A stretch of 64,000 bases of DNA from Aradus depressus. Its lineage: Eukaryota > Arthropoda > Insecta > Hemiptera > Aradidae. A program made the position numbers and the translations under genes. Below the pieces are notes generated by a model. It was not told the DNA's origin, ran no database searches, and saw only the letters and a list, made by a program, of their open reading frames with translations. The stretch's first letter is position 1. The number at the start of each line of letters is the position of its first letter. The stretch lies in NCBI GenBank assembly GCA_963662175.1, contig OY759214.1:74970037-75034036 (forward strand), in the 5' to 3' direction. Positions 10,531 to 22,680 of the stretch are shown piece by piece.

Positions 10531-11203
10531 ACAGCATGGTTGGCCAACCCAAATGATCTTTGGCTCACTTTGGAAATGCATTTTAATCCCGCGGGGCGCA
10601 TATATAATATTATGTATGCTCATATTAGATTTGGACTCACTACAAAAAATTTTTGGAGTGAAAATTTAAAACAGAATGAATTATTATTGTTTTTATTATT
10701 ATTCATACATATAAACATAGATAATATAATAATGATCTGAATGAATATAAACCTTAGTTTATTTTATCTGGGAGGTAAAATAAACTTAAGCACGTCGTCC
10801 TTCGGATGGGACGTTAAGCGTTGGTCCCGAGCCTGTACGATGTCAGGTACTCGTTAAAGACCCCAAACCTAGGTGAATAAAAATTTAGGATAGGCAAAAT
10901 CTAGGACTCCCACAGTAGAGTTTGTCTCATGTCCACCAGAGTGACGAAAGAGCGCTCTGGTAGTAGGCGATATGACCTTGTAGTTAAAGCCCGGGCATGA
11001 GTCACAAAACCTAACCTATAATAATAAAATGATCGAATAATATTTAATTTATTTAAAATCAGATATTTGTTTCTCAACTCTTTCACTTAGCTTTTGCAAG
11101 TCGATCTCAATGCGTGTATTTGCACATGTTTTGTGCAAAAACATATTTTGTGGTATTGGGATGAATCTCGCTGGCCGCGGGTTGGCCACTCCTACTCTAC
11201 AGG
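10531..11203. mobile_element. Possible hAT-type MITE split by a SINE-B
   Basis: acagcatggttggccaaccc at the left and gggttggccactcctactct at the right are imperfect inverted copies with the TTGGCCAACC core common in hAT ends. A SINE-B (10755-11013) sits inside. There is no transposase. Confidence 0.45.
10755..11013 (+). mobile_element. SINE-B, head-less, CCTAA tail
   Basis: Starts at cttagtttattttatctggg, runs through gcacgtcgtccttcggatgg and gagcgctctggtagtaggcg and ends cacaaaacctaacct. The tRNA-like head is missing. Confidence 0.8.
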
Positions 11204-11464
11204 TTTGAGGAATTTATGAACCCATATTTAATCGGTTCAGTGAGAATTTTCCCCAATGAGTGCTAAATTCCTCCTTAGTATGGTGTTTAGAGGTATTAGA
11301 ACGGTGGGAGGGTTGACGATTGGTAAACACAGCTCTCTCAAAGAGAAGAGTTATTCGAGGACTCTTGGCTAAGTGCCCGCCCCCGCTATACATAGAGAGA
11401 CCCAAACCGTGACCACGTGAGAACAGCTTTCCCTAACTCAGCTTTTCACACCGTCTACCATATG
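11204..11464. other. Unassigned sequence
   Basis: Base composition near balance, with no recognised exon or repeat. Confidence 0.35.
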
Positions 11465-11830
11465 GAAAAGTCGTCGGTGAATCATCAGCAATATACTTTT
11501 TCAGTAAGCATTAATCGATTAATTCTTCGCTCTCCGTAACACCATACGACCGTTTTAATCAACTTGACAACAAAGTTTGTGAATCCCCCGAACTTATGAA
11601 CTAAGTGTCTACCCTCTCCCTAAACCCATCTTATCCTTTGCCGAATTTGACTGAAAATTAGTAAGGTATCTTTTTTATTGACTTCTGAATCCTCATAATA
11701 AATTATGTTTTGATACATTCATTACATCGGGAGTTATCAGGGTTTTTGAGTTGAGCCTCGCTCCTCCGATTTCCCTCCCCTTCAGCCGATTTCGCTGAAA
11801 ATTAATAGGCGTTGTTCCTATGTCGTCATC
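11465..11830 (+). repeat. Family D copy
   Basis: gtcggtgaatcatcagcaat, gtaagcattaatcgattaat, cattacatcgggagttatca and cgctgaaaattaataggcgt lie in consensus order; it is nearly full length. Confidence 0.7.
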
Positions 11831-11944
11831 GTAAAAAATATTTATCTTTTAATTAAATTAATAACTTCATCTACCGTTTTTATTAATATTATTATTTATT
11901 TATTAATATTATGATAAAACCGCTTAAGCCAACTCAATACTTCC

Positions 11945-12140
11945 ATGTACCCAGTAATGCTAGTATCAAATGAGCGAGGAGGGGGGAGAGTGATCTGTAC
12001 ATGTGGTTGGTATAATAAATTAAATATATAATTATGTTATTAAAAATTAGTTCTTACTAAAAAAGTAAATTATAAAATTTCAAATCGCTAATAAGTCCTC
12101 AGATTTGAGATAAGATCAATAGAGATCAACCACACTTTTA

Positions 12141-12212
<72 letters not shown>

Positions 12213-12400
12213 CCTCTCCCTTCTCAAATTCATTTCATACTCGCATTACTCTTGGGCTGAAGCAAACTCATTACTTTCTTCTACCAAGTAATGCCAATAT
12301 GAAATTGTTTTGAAAAGGGGAAGAGTGATCTGTACGTTATGGTCTTTGGTAGAAGAAAGTCTTGTTATGGCCATATTTTCTTTCTACGTTGCACCCTCTT
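11945..12400 (+). mobile_element. Family C MITE copies with internal (CT)n
   Basis: One arm lies at 11945-12015 (gggggagagtgatctgtaca, tgtggttggtataataaatt) and a second copy at 12128-12400 (caaccacacttttacagatc, ttctcaaattcatttcatac, tgaaattgttttgaaaaggg, aagtcttgttatggccatat). The CT array replaces the CT-rich stretch of the element. Confidence 0.75.
12145..12211. repeat. (CT)n microsatellite, about 33 units
   Basis: An uninterrupted CT run between cagat and cccctctccc, at the point where family C normally reads gatcactctccctcc. Confidence 0.95.
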
Positions 12401-12849
12401 TCTCTATTTTGGCGAAAGGCCCGATCCAGTAAATACACAACTAAACTGATTCCTGGTTTCATCTAGTATCTTCTTAGGCGTGCCTTGAACCCCCCTCACA
12501 AGACCTGTTGACAAAATTCTTAGCGATATTTTACTATAGGATACAGTTTACATTTATTTTCGAAATGCAACTTTGTGTTTTTTTGGGGGTCCAACGCCCC
12601 GGATGGCAAGAGTCCAAGCGAGCTAGTGTGCAAATTTAGATAATTTTCAAACTGGGACATCAGCCAGACTTTAGTGGAATACTGTAAGAACTGTCTTGAT
12701 ATTATTTACGTAACCTTTTACACTATATACGATATATTTTTGCGAATTATGTCGATATAATGGAAAAACGACGTTTCCATAGCAAATTGCATTAATTTAC
12801 AAATGCAAAATTGTACACTCACTTTTTGCTACCCCTCTATTTTGTAAAC
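12401..12849. other. Unassigned sequence
   Basis: No coding stretch and no repeat family recognised. Confidence 0.4.
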
Positions 12850-13128
12850 GTTCAGATATCCTTATAACCATTCATTACATCGGCTGTTATTATAGTGTTT
12901 GGGTTAAGCCCCCGTTAATCCTTTCCTTTCCTTTGGTCAATTTGACTGAAAATCAATAGGACTCGTTCTCATATGTTTTGAATTTACGTATAACATTTTT
13001 GAACGGTTTTCGCCATATAAAATCTGCCATTCTGTTTTCTTTACAACTTTTATTTCATGAGATTTTTGATTGTCATAAATGTAAGTGGCATCTTGAAAAT
13101 TACACTAGTGCTCTAGTCTCTGAAGATT
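12850..13128 (+). repeat. Family D fragment followed by family I fragment
   Basis: cattcattacatcggctgtt and tgactgaaaatcaataggac (D), then ctttacaacttttatttcat and tgagatttttgattgtcata (I). Confidence 0.5.
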
Positions 13129-13445
13129 AGTGTACGATGTCAGGTACTCGTTAAAGATCCCTCCCTATCCTAGGTAAAGAAACCTATAAACCCTGCGACA
13201 CGATATAAGGCGGTTCGGGAAATATGCCATGTTGCCGCACTTGGAACCAGGGATCCAGGAAAGAGGGCGTGGCCGGCCCCGAAAGCACCATATGTGCCAA
13301 CGTCGTGAGAGCCACGTTGCCTAGCGTCAGGCCTTTCCTATCTATGTGAAGTTAGCACCCAATCTAGTGCGTGGTAAAGCGCCGAGACGAAAAAGCGCTC
13401 TGGTAGTAGGCGATATGACCTAGTAGTTAAAGCCCGGGCATATCC
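13129..13445 (+). mobile_element. SINE-B interrupted by a GC-rich insert
   Basis: SINE-B parts at 13129-13183 (gtgtacgatgtcaggtactc) and 13380-13445 (aaaagcgctctggtagtagg, cctagtagttaaagcccggg) flank about 195 bp of GC-rich DNA (tggccggccccgaaagcacc, gagagccacgttgcctagcg) that I do not recognise. Confidence 0.6.
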
Positions 13446-14299
13446 CATACTTCGTGTTGCAGAAGAAGTAAAATTGTGATAGAAATAAATGACTTGCGCC
13501 ACTGACCAACAAATCCATAACTTATCCTTGCCGTAATTAACTGCGGACCCGTCTTCAGATATTTGTCATCTGTGCTACAATACATTTCGGACAACTTTTA
13601 GGGCACCGCTGTTTCAAAGTTGGCCTCCCATCGTTAGTCGGGATTAACCAAAGCCCCCTCCATCCACTTCCCTCATTCAAACTAACTTTGGAAAGATTAG
13701 AACCCCCAACCCTTCTCACAGCCTTTTACATGCATTATTTCCAACAACTTCAAACCCATTATTCTGCGTTACTCGATTTAGTCGTCATACAACTGTAAAG
13801 GCCATGATTAGTAATGATAATCGTCGTTGCTTTGTTGGTTCTTGCTTTAACAGAAGGATTATCTTCTCATAATCCTCACTCTATTTTTTATGGAAGGTTT
13901 TTTTTTCAGGCTTCTGTCAGCGGAAACTGCCTGCAGTCCCTTAGTGAGTTTTGGAAATTACTAGTTACTTTGCGTCAGGTTAAATAATACAGAATAAAAA
14001 GTTGTCGGTGAACCGGTGAATAGTTGACTTACACAGTGAGTTCTGAATCTTCGATACATTCTTTACATGTCGATAAATTCATTCCATTTGGAGTATTTGA
14101 GTTCACATATAGAACTTATTTTTTTTCATTTTTGGAAACATGAGTCCGGAAAACATGGCGGTGAAAACTCGACATCAATTGTCTGACTGGTTACATAACT
14201 TCCGTTATACTTCGTATAACTAGGGAAGTAAAAGCACTACTCTTGATATATTTCGGATCTCTTAAAAAAGTTTAAAATTGAATATTAAAAATTCAAGGG
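13446..14299. repeat. Family D debris and unassigned sequence
   Basis: Family D pieces near 14000-14235 (gttgtcggtgaaccggtgaa, cataacttccgttatacttc). 13500-13980 is unassigned, with the T tract ttttttttcaggcttctgtc at 13900-13920, and no exon partner. Confidence 0.45.
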
Positions 14300-15130
14300 T
14301 CATATATATGCATGCAAATGGCTTCTTTGGCGTGTCAGGCTTTTGACCGAGTTTGGCTTCCGGGACTTCTTTACAAATTAAGGTCATTACTTCAACAAAC
14401 ATACTACCTCATCATATAATCATATTTAGCATTCAGATACTTCGTGTCTGTTGTCTCTTCGTTGCATATTAGCAGGCGTATCCCAAGGTTCTATTTTATG
14501 TTCTCTATTATATACGCTTTATACCTCAGACATATCCATGTATGCCGAAGACACTGTCATCTTAGCTGTCACACAGACAACACCATCTCTATACAGTGCA
14601 ACATTTGGAAAATGAATTAGCATAGATAAAAACATTATAACGTTAGCACTAAGAAATACACGTCGCGCTGTTTTACCTACCTTCTTCCAGTATCATACAG
14701 TGAGATATTTTGGACTTATATATGCCAATCCACAGGGAACTGACGTGGAACCTTCATACACGCCTCACTCGTAGTACGCTAAACTGACAACATAAAGGCT
14801 TCATTTCCTTCTGAACAGATGTTCAAAATTTCCCTTAACTGCAACACACTCCCAATCAAACCACTCTGGATAAACAACGGCTCAGAAATTTACGGTTGGA
14901 CTCAAAAATCTAGACTAAAACGCATTCAGGTTCTCCGATCACTCGTGTTATATGACCTGACGACCTTACACTACAGTTCATTTTCTGACGTAGACACCGA
15001 ATACTTCCTTCGTCTTATTTGTTCTCTCTCCTTGTTTTTGCTTTTGCCTCTTAATGCCTCTCTGTTTTGGTCCCACACTCCCCCAAGTAACGCCCATTAC
15101 TCACACTTATTCTCCTGCCCTACTAAATGA
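14300..15130 (+). pseudogene. Jockey-type LINE reverse transcriptase relic
   Basis: Frames read together give FDRVWLPGLLYKL (palm entry), GVSQGSILCSLLYTLYTSDI (the PQGS..GP..Y motif, degraded), then SMYAEDTVILA, where the catalytic YADD box has become YAED. Further on come YFGLIYANP (YLG block) and GSEIYGWTQKSRLKRIQ (the LWG...I...Q block before the RNase-H-like region). Stops and frame changes separate the blocks. The 103-codon open frame at 14819-15130 is part of this relic. Confidence 0.78.
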
Positions 15131-16157
15131 AAAGATACAAAATAATGGCCTGGGTCTGTTATTTCATCCCCTCTTTCCTTAATGTATTTCTTCTTTCTTG
15201 TATTTTTCTTAGAGACGAGGGCGAGCTTTAAGAAACTCCTAACTCTGAGAATTAATTCTATCAACCCCAGATTACTTTGGTTATTAATTATTTCAGTCTT
15301 TTTCTTTCTTTTATTTTTCAAGTCATTATTAATTCTTATATATTTTTTTTCTCTTTCTAATACTCATGACCTATCATCAACATAAAGATGATTCACTTTA
15401 AAAATGTTTAAAAAATAAATAAAATAACTCGTTAAAAATCTTTGTTCATTAATCTTTGTTACTGAACTTTTTATTTGCTAGTGTTTTAAACTTTTTGATC
15501 CTTTTTAATGACTTTTTTTTTTTTTGAGGGCTGAACGATGAGCATAACTTTTTATGGAAAATAAAAGAAAATAATGTTTATTGTTCAGCGTAGTACATTG
15601 TCAGTGTGCTTGTTCGAACCTCAAGTAGTAAGTCATTTAAGAAGCTATCGACTCAGGATTTTGGCTAATTGGAGAGTTTGGGGTGGGCGTTAAAACTTAA
15701 AATGAGTGCTAGTGTGAAATTTTACAAATAGCACCTACATAAATCCCAAGATATTTTTTATTTAGTTGACAGGGAAAATGAATAGAATAAAATTGAGAAC
15801 AAAATATTGGGGTTTATTACACTTTAATTACATTATGAAAATAAAAAAATAAATTTGAAAAATTAAAAAAAAACGAAGACAATCATACACGAAAATTCTG
15901 CTATTAACTAATTCCTTTATATGAGTATTTTCTCTATGGACACTCTTCTTTGGGCATATCAAATTTAATTAAAACAGTACCTTCTTTCTGTAGCTTTCTC
16001 AAATTTGTCCTATCTTCTACATCATGCCATATCTTATTATGTACGAAAAAAATCCCAAGTCATAATTTTATTTACACTATATGGCACATCCGGCTTTTGT
16101 TGTCCTTTTTCACTTCTAATAAAAGCGAAACTAATACTCTTATTATTTATAATTATT
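15131..16157. other. Unassigned AT-rich sequence
   Basis: T-rich and A-rich runs. Open frames here are short, hydrophobic by composition and unsupported. Confidence 0.45.
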
Positions 16158-16361
16158 TACGGGGGCCATGGTGGCCGTGCGGGCTAGAGCGAAGGGCTTT
16201 GGTCGCATGGCTTCCCCATGGTTTGCGGGTTCGAATCCCGTCCGGGAGTAAGTTTTAATTCGTAGATAGAACTCCCTCCCGGGGCCATGGATGTCGTAAA
16301 TATAATTAGATAACACATTGACATGGCTAATATGCACCGTATATAAGGCCAAAAAAAAAAT
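16158..16361 (+). mobile_element. SINE-A, complete copy
   Basis: The head gggggccatggtggccgtgc gggctagagcg resembles a tRNA-Leu A box and ggttcgaatcccgtccggga the B box. The body is ctcccggggccatggatgtc and gctaatatgcaccgtatata, ending aaggccaaaaaaaa. The long distance between the boxes fits a class II tRNA ancestor. Confidence 0.88.
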
Positions 16362-16443
16362 ATATATATATAATAATTTAAACAGCTGTTTATATTTTAA
16401 AAATCACCGTTTTGGCGCTTCTTTTCTTTAAAAAAAAATAATT

Positions 16444-16793
16444 AAGGTTAGGTTAGGTTTTATGACTCATGCCCGGGCTTTAATAACGAGGTCATATCGC
16501 CTACTATCAGAGCGCTCTTTCGTCACTCTGGTGGACATGAGCCCGACTCTACTGTGGGAGTCCTAAATTTTGCCTACCCTAAATTTTTATTCATCTAGGG
16601 TAGGGGTCTTTAACGAGTACCTGACATCGTACAGGCTCGGGACCATCGCTTAACGTCCCATCCGAAGGACGGCGTGCTTAAGTTTATTTTACCTCCCAGA
16701 TAAAATAAACTAAGGGCCTCGGTCGGGTTACGAACACACGACCTTGAGCTCAGAAGTCAAGCATGCATACCACTGAGCTACCGGCGCCCTCAA
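16444..16793 (-). mobile_element. SINE-B, full-length copy
   Basis: Read on the minus strand: head gagggcgccggtagctcagt, B box, gcacgccgtccttcggatgg, gagcgctctgatagtaggcg, catgagtcataaaacctaac. A-rich flanks on both sides (16430-16443; 16794 onward) are compatible with target duplication in an A-rich site. Confidence 0.9.
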
Positions 16794-16894
16794 AAAAAAA
16801 AAAAAAATAATAAATAAAAAAAATAATAATAATAATAATTTTACAGTATTTTAATATTTATAATGTGTGTACTTTTTGTACATCACAAATTGTG

Positions 16895-17180
16895 TATAGT
16901 CAATTTCAAAACCACATAAGGAAAACACCTATTAATATTCCGCGAAATCGATCGTTGGGAAGGAGAGGCTCAGAGAAGGGGAGGCTCGCTCAAAAACCCT
17001 AATAATGCCGATGTAATGAATGGGCACAAAATTTAATATGAATAATAATTCAGAAGCCCGTGTTTAAGGCATATTTTTTTTTCATCTCAAATGGTTTTGG
17101 AGGGAGAGCGAACATTTCTTTGTTTAATTTATGGTGACTTACGAACGACTTGGATCTTTTATAAATTATCTTTAAAAAAT
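16895..17180 (-). repeat. Family D copy, reverse
   Basis: acctattaatattccgcgaa, caaaaaccctaataatgccg and ggttttggagggagagcgaa follow reverse family D order. Confidence 0.65.
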
Positions 17181-17184
17181 ATAT

Positions 17185-17282
17185 ATTATCGTGACGGCCT
17201 GATGATGTGGACGACCTCGAAAGCCGGCTAGCACAAAATAATAAAATCTGTAAGAGGTCAGACTACGTTTAACTCCCTGAGT
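17185..17282 (+). repeat. Family E tail (PLE/LINE-like)
   Basis: cctgatgatgtggacgacct, cgaaagccggctagcacaaa and gtaagaggtcagactacgtt recur at 26365 and 33925, and in part at 60275. Confidence 0.55.
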
Positions 17283-17740
17283 TATATGCAGTTAGGAAAT
17301 TGGTCAGATATTCGATTTGAATCTTTTCCGACCTCCTGATTCCAAAAATTCAAAATAAAATGTTGTCTATGTGTGTCTTTATGACAGTATGTGTGTGTCT
17401 GTGAACACGATAAGTAAATCGAGTAAATGTATCAACATGAAATTGTTATGTTTATCCAGAATCCTCTAAAGACGACACCTATTAATTTTCAGCGGAATCG
17501 GCCGAAGGAGGGGGGGGGGGGGAAGGGTCAGAGGGGGTTCATCACTAATATTCCAGTCACGAGACACGACTTGAGGATTACGAGCATGAGGATTCAGAAG
17601 GCACTATGTAAATCAAAGATTGAGTTTTAGCCCCAGAGGTCGATAGGCTTTAAAGGAAAAGCGAAAACGTAATTGATTATTTCATGCTGGTGAAATACAT
17701 AGCCGGTGATTCACCGACGACTTTTTATTTCCAACCATAT
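17283..17740 (-). repeat. Family D copy, near full length, reverse
   Basis: aaattggtcagatattcgat, gtgtgtgtctgtgaacacga, cctattaattttcagcggaa, then ggtgattcaccgacgacttt with the terminal palindrome. Contains a G tract (17510-17521). Confidence 0.75.
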
Positions 17741-19139
17741 TTATAAATCACTAATATCATTCCCTTAATTAAAAAAAAAAAATATTGACATTTTTTATAG
17801 TTTTTGATTCTTGTTTGTGAATCAAACGTGACCAGAAGTCCTTTATTGGGATTCATATTTTTTTTTTAGTCATTGCTTTATCAGGAGGATTATTTTAATT
17901 AAAATGATGTTTGCTTTTTAATTAAAGACCACTCTATAGGTCTCAATACTCTGTCCAGTTATTTTCCAATTCACCAGTTTTTACAATTTCGATGAATACT
18001 TTGAAAATATGAACAATACCAAAGGATGCATGCCATTCGGTGTCTATATGTACATATATATGTGTGTGTGAAAATATCAATAGCGACATTCCTCAATCAT
18101 TGAGTTATTTTTTGGAGCGAGTAATTTTAGAAAATAAACGATATAAATTGGAACATTTGAAACTAATATGTACGACTGTCAGCCACTGTATTATTGCTGG
18201 TCTTCGTCCTAGATCTTTCATCTCGAGATTGCAATTGGGGTCTCTCAGTTTTTTTTAATCGACGATTTGGATCAAAATGTATCATACAGATTTTTTCGTC
18301 TTTTGGTTTGTGTATGTCGTATCATACTATGATGTATGAGACAGCAACAGTTCTTCATCGTCAGCCTCATACCTTACAACCAGAAACTGGAACATTTATT
18401 CAATATGCTGCAGAATTATTACTCCAAAAAGTTCAGTTTTAACAGAAGAGCCAAAAAAAAAAAAAATGCGCCAAGAAATCTACCTCGAAGAATGTGTGAA
18501 AAAGAGTGCATATCATGAATTTTGCAATTTTTGTTATCGCGATATCTCAGGAAAAATTATATTTAGGAAACAATGTATAAATACCTTTTTGTAGAGAATC
18601 ACATAACCTACAAACTTTGTGATAACTATTTGTACAAGAACACGTACCGTTTAAGAGATATTGAAGAAAAACAGAATTTTTCGACCTTTGACCTTGAATA
18701 TAATTTTTAGCAGAAGTGGAATCGATGAGGACTTTTGCATTTAATTTGTAATGATGTTTACAAGTTCAGTACCAATGTTTAGCTCTCGGCTAGCGCATCG
18801 GATGCTTAAGTCCCTGGCTGCTTAGACTTCCACAAAATTTAGTACCGGATTGGTAGGAGGGCTTTTCAATATATATATATTCTATGTCTATATTTATTAT
18901 TGATTTTCTTTCATCATGTGATTTAATTCAAATTTTGAAGTTTTAAATTTCGTTTATCTTTAGTGCTCATTTTGACAAATTCTGAAATATTTATAATACA
19001 ACTTCGAAGATTAAGATAAATATTTTTTCATAACTCCTTCCGAAGTGTCTTTTTCATAATGATATTTCGGAACGTAATAAGTCCGGTTTATTGGTTCCTT
19101 AGTAAATTAAAACTTATTGAATTAATTAGCGAGGGGGAA
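17741..19139. other. Unassigned AT-rich sequence
   Basis: A piece at 18780-18890 (gcatcggatgcttaagtccc ... atatatatat) loosely resembles 37550-37625. Several overlapping short frames near 18040-18520 show no recognisable domain or partner exons. Confidence 0.4.
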
Positions 19140-19425
19140 ATGCATTGTCAGTGATCTGCGACAAGGATGGCAACCACACACCATATAATCTCATCTGAGA
19201 GGACAGATGAGATGCCAAAATTTATGTTGAGATTCAATGGGATAATGAAAAGGGAGTATGTATCTGTGTTGAGTGGAGCATGCAACCCCAGGAGACTCCT
19301 CGTCTTTCTACCCCTTCGGCAACACCAGCCATGCTCCACCAGTCAAATGGGTCAGGTTGAGACAAATCATATTCACCCTCTCTCCATGACTTAGATAAAC
19401 TATTCTGTCTCTCCCACATATTTCA
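19140..19425. other. Unassigned, less AT-rich segment
   Basis: Open in several frames (up to 75 codons), with gtggagcatg / catgctccac forming an inverted repeat across 19274-19338. No domain recognised; probably repeat-derived. Confidence 0.35.
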
Positions 19426-19493
19426 CTAAATATTCAGATTGAAAATCTAAAATGAAGGGTACATGGAGAAAAAAATACGTAAGGCAATATTTT

Positions 19494-19935
19494 TAATAAT
19501 TTAATAGGATACGACATAAGGATGTATACGATAGCTTATGAATTAGATACATAAACAGATATTAACTATTAGAGTCTGACAATCAGACTCACATGAATTA
19601 GAATTAACAATACAACTAAAAAATAAAAATAATAAATAAATACTTGATAATATGAGTACAAAAATAATAATATTATAAAATAGATAAATAAATTATGTAA
19701 TAAATACAGTAGATATTTCTTTTTTAATTTATTTAAAATTAATATAATGATTTTTGGTAACTTCTTCGAAAGTGTCTTATGTCAAATATAGAGAAGAGAA
19801 AGAAAACAAAATAACAATAACAATTATAAATATATACGAAAAAAAAAAAAAATTTAAATGATAAAAATACATAAAAGAAACAAAATCAATAGAAATAAAT
19901 TAGGATATGAATAATAAAAGTAATGATAGGTGACA
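19494..19935 (-). repeat. Family H dispersed repeat
   Basis: gatagcttatgaattagata, gaattaacaatacaactaaa, gtgtcttatgtcaaatatag and aaacaaaataacaataacaa match 42862-43612 in order and orientation. Confidence 0.65.
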
Positions 19936-20083
19936 GATTTTTTATTATTTTTGAACAATGAGAAAAAAATTCCGTTTCCGAATAGAGGGTTTCCTCTAAC
20001 ATAAACACTTTTAATGATATGTAACATTTTTTATATTGTGAAACACTTAATAAAAATGAAAAAAAACTTTTTTTTTTTTAAAT

Positions 20084-20572
20084 ATTGTTTATTTCACAAC
20101 ATTTGTATAATATGGGAGTACTTTTGGTGTTGGTACTTGGGTATGGTTAAATGATAATATGATTAATAATATAATGTCACTTTGAACAATGAATATATTT
20201 GTTAAGATAACAAACACTTTTTGCCAAACCGCGTTGTAACAAACACAATGTCAATTGTTCAGTAATAAGTCCTTCGCGAATTAGGTATTTTCTACAGTTT
20301 AGAACACACCTTTAATAGAAAACCGCGTTGTAAGCGAACACAATAGACAGACCGCGAAATAACAAGTGACTGAATCATGTAGTTCAATTAACACCACAAT
20401 CGATAGTTTTGGCGAGTTCCCGAAATCACCATCACACTCAACCCGCGACTCAACATTTGGTATGGCTACCATCTTCAGTCACGACTTAACAAATACTCAG
20501 TAGTATTTGGCTGAAGTTGGTAGCAATACCAAAATTATTCCCATATTATATATATTTTGTGAAATAGACAAT
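20084..20572. mobile_element. Family J TIR element
   Basis: 49-bp inverted ends at 20084-20132 and 20524-20572 (attgtttatttcacaacatt / atattttgtgaaatagacaa). The interior repeats ccgcgttgtaa...cgaacacaat. No transposase frame. Confidence 0.75.
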
Positions 20573-20894
20573 TTTTTTTTTTTAAACGAACGTTTTACTT
20601 TATTTTTTATAAACATTTTTAGTTGAAGCTTAAATTTCTATTATCTTTTTAGGTTACTGAGGCTCAACATTTTGGTGAACTTGGGAAAAAACAGTTGTCA
20701 ATATATAAAACTAAATAACCAAATATGCTCCTAAAACAGCGTCATTACTTCGTTGTCGTGTAACTTTACTTATGCCATACGAGATCATAAGCTATACTAT
20801 TCTTGCAAGTTTTCTGAAAATTCTGAAATACATTTTTACATTAAATATTATTAGTAAATAAATTAGTATGATATATTTAATCATACAAATAAAA

Positions 20895-21020
20895 TACGTT
20901 ATCTTCCCACTGTTTTATTTTTGAATAGAACCGGTTTTCAACGCAACAGCTTCATCATCAGTGGTAAATGTACCCCCACGCACACAGGAAAGCGGTTAAT
21001 AACGGACAACTGGCTACATA
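20895..21020 (-). repeat. Dispersed LINE/PLE-like tail
   Basis: tcttcccactgttttatttt, gaaccggttttcaacgcaac and ttcatcatcagtggtaaatg recur at 31339-31470. The minus strand carries ctgatgatga...gaaaaccgg. Confidence 0.55.
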
Positions 21021-22134
21021 CTGGCGATAAATCTCGTCACACAAGTATACATATTTTGTTTAAACATTTTATAACTGAAATTGAATTCCCTTCTTCTAGG
21101 GTACTAAGTAGACTCGATTTTTAAGTTTTTTACGAGTATCTGGACAAAAAAAAACTACATATATATATATTAATTTTTTTTTTTTTTAAGTTTGCTTTGA
21201 GAAAATTGGTAAAATGGCATGGTTTAACTTTAATTAATATTCAAGAGAAGAGGGGGGGGATTGAAGAATCAATTATAGGAAAGTGTTTTTGAGGGAGAGA
21301 GAGAGAGGGGGGGGGGGGCGTGGTGGGCGATGACTAATTTGAAGGCACTCCTCGGGGACCTGAGTGGTCTTCTAAGACGATCTTACATATTCATGGCCAT
21401 CCCGAGAGGACCTTAGTTTATTTTTTCAGGGATCAAACTCAGGGAAGTCTTTATTGCTTTTATTTAAGGGCCTTGGAATATTAAAGAAATGACCTAGGTA
21501 CTTTTTTTTTTTTTCTTCTTTTTCTCTTCGACAAATAAGTGGAAGTTTATGGCGGAGGTTTTTTTAATACTTCGGGACAGTAAAGTTCATAAGTTTATGG
21601 AACTGATTGGGAAATACTGAGTTTCCGTGGCGATTTTCCACACCTTGATTTCAAGCCCTTTTTAGCATTACAATGAAAAAATATCTGTGACCATAGCAGG
21701 ACTATCTTATACTAACCACCTTTTGACTTATATTATTTGATTTATATTATCAATTTTATTTCTTTCTTAGTTATATAGATTTTCTTTTTTACTTATTCTC
21801 TTTTAATTATGTAGATACTTCTAATTTTTTTTTTTTCATCATTATGAAGTTGTTATTTTATGTTTTTTCCTGTTAATCTTATGTTTATCTATTTTTTTAA
21901 TTGTATAGTTTTTCTCCAATATATTTAAGAAATATATATATTTCTTTGTACTGATACTATATTTCATTGTTTCATTTTCTTTACTCTGTATGTATTTATT
22001 CTTAGGGGACCTCGGTCCCAAAATAATAACATTTCTTTTCATTTCATTTCATTTTGATAGATCACTCCCCCTCCCCTCTGCACTCTTGCAAATTTAATTT
22101 ATTCAACTGGCATTACTGTGTATAAAAATTTATT
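21021..22134. other. Unassigned sequence with small family C pieces
   Basis: Family C fragments at 21683-21715 (gaccatagcaggactatctt) and 22054-22130 (tagatcactccccctcccct, tcaactggcattactgtgta). A G-rich stretch lies at 21250-21320. No genes seen. Confidence 0.45.
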
Positions 22135-22680
22135 GAACATTTTTTGGGACCCCATAACGTTAATTATATCGTTGCTATCTCAAATTCAAGAGAAAGTGAT
22201 ATTGGAAATTTAATAAGGAACATTTTTGGTGTAGGACCATTTTTTGATTGGACTAACAGTTTTCGCGTAATTCGAAGAAACATCTAAAAATATGAGTTTC
22301 TTTACCATTTTGGGATGGATTTCAGCGTGTATCTCGCAAACCGGCGGCCTATCCTAATTTATATAAAATGGTCTTTTTCATTTTTTGTACAACTTTTATT
22401 GAAAGAGATTTTTGATTAGATTATAAACATTAGCAGTGTCTTGGAAAATGTACATAAACCCTGAAGAAAAGTGGTCTTCCTTTAGGTGAGATTTCAGCCT
22501 AAATCTAATCCAAGTTACCACTTGTGACTACTTCACATCAACTATCAAGTTCATAGCTACAGTCGTTTCTATGTTAAAGAGTTTACAGAGTGCCAATCAC
22601 ACTTACACCGACAGACAGAATGACAGCCAAAACTAGGGCGAAAATGACCAAAACGTCGATCTAGGATTTTCGTTCAATTA
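22135..22680 (+). repeat. Family I dispersed repeat
   Basis: ggaccattttttgattggac, gtacaacttttattgaaaga, caagttcatagctacagtcg and gggcgaaaatgaccaaaacg follow family I order. Confidence 0.65.

Noticed and set aside
14819..15130. Independent 103-aa gene
   Set aside because: Its N-terminal part aligns with the post-YLG region of Jockey-type RT and it directly follows other RT blocks; it is part of the LINE relic.
16158..16250. Possible tRNA gene (A and B boxes)
   Set aside because: The same head recurs in six copies followed by a constant non-tRNA body, and acceptor-stem pairing is lacking: it is SINE-A.
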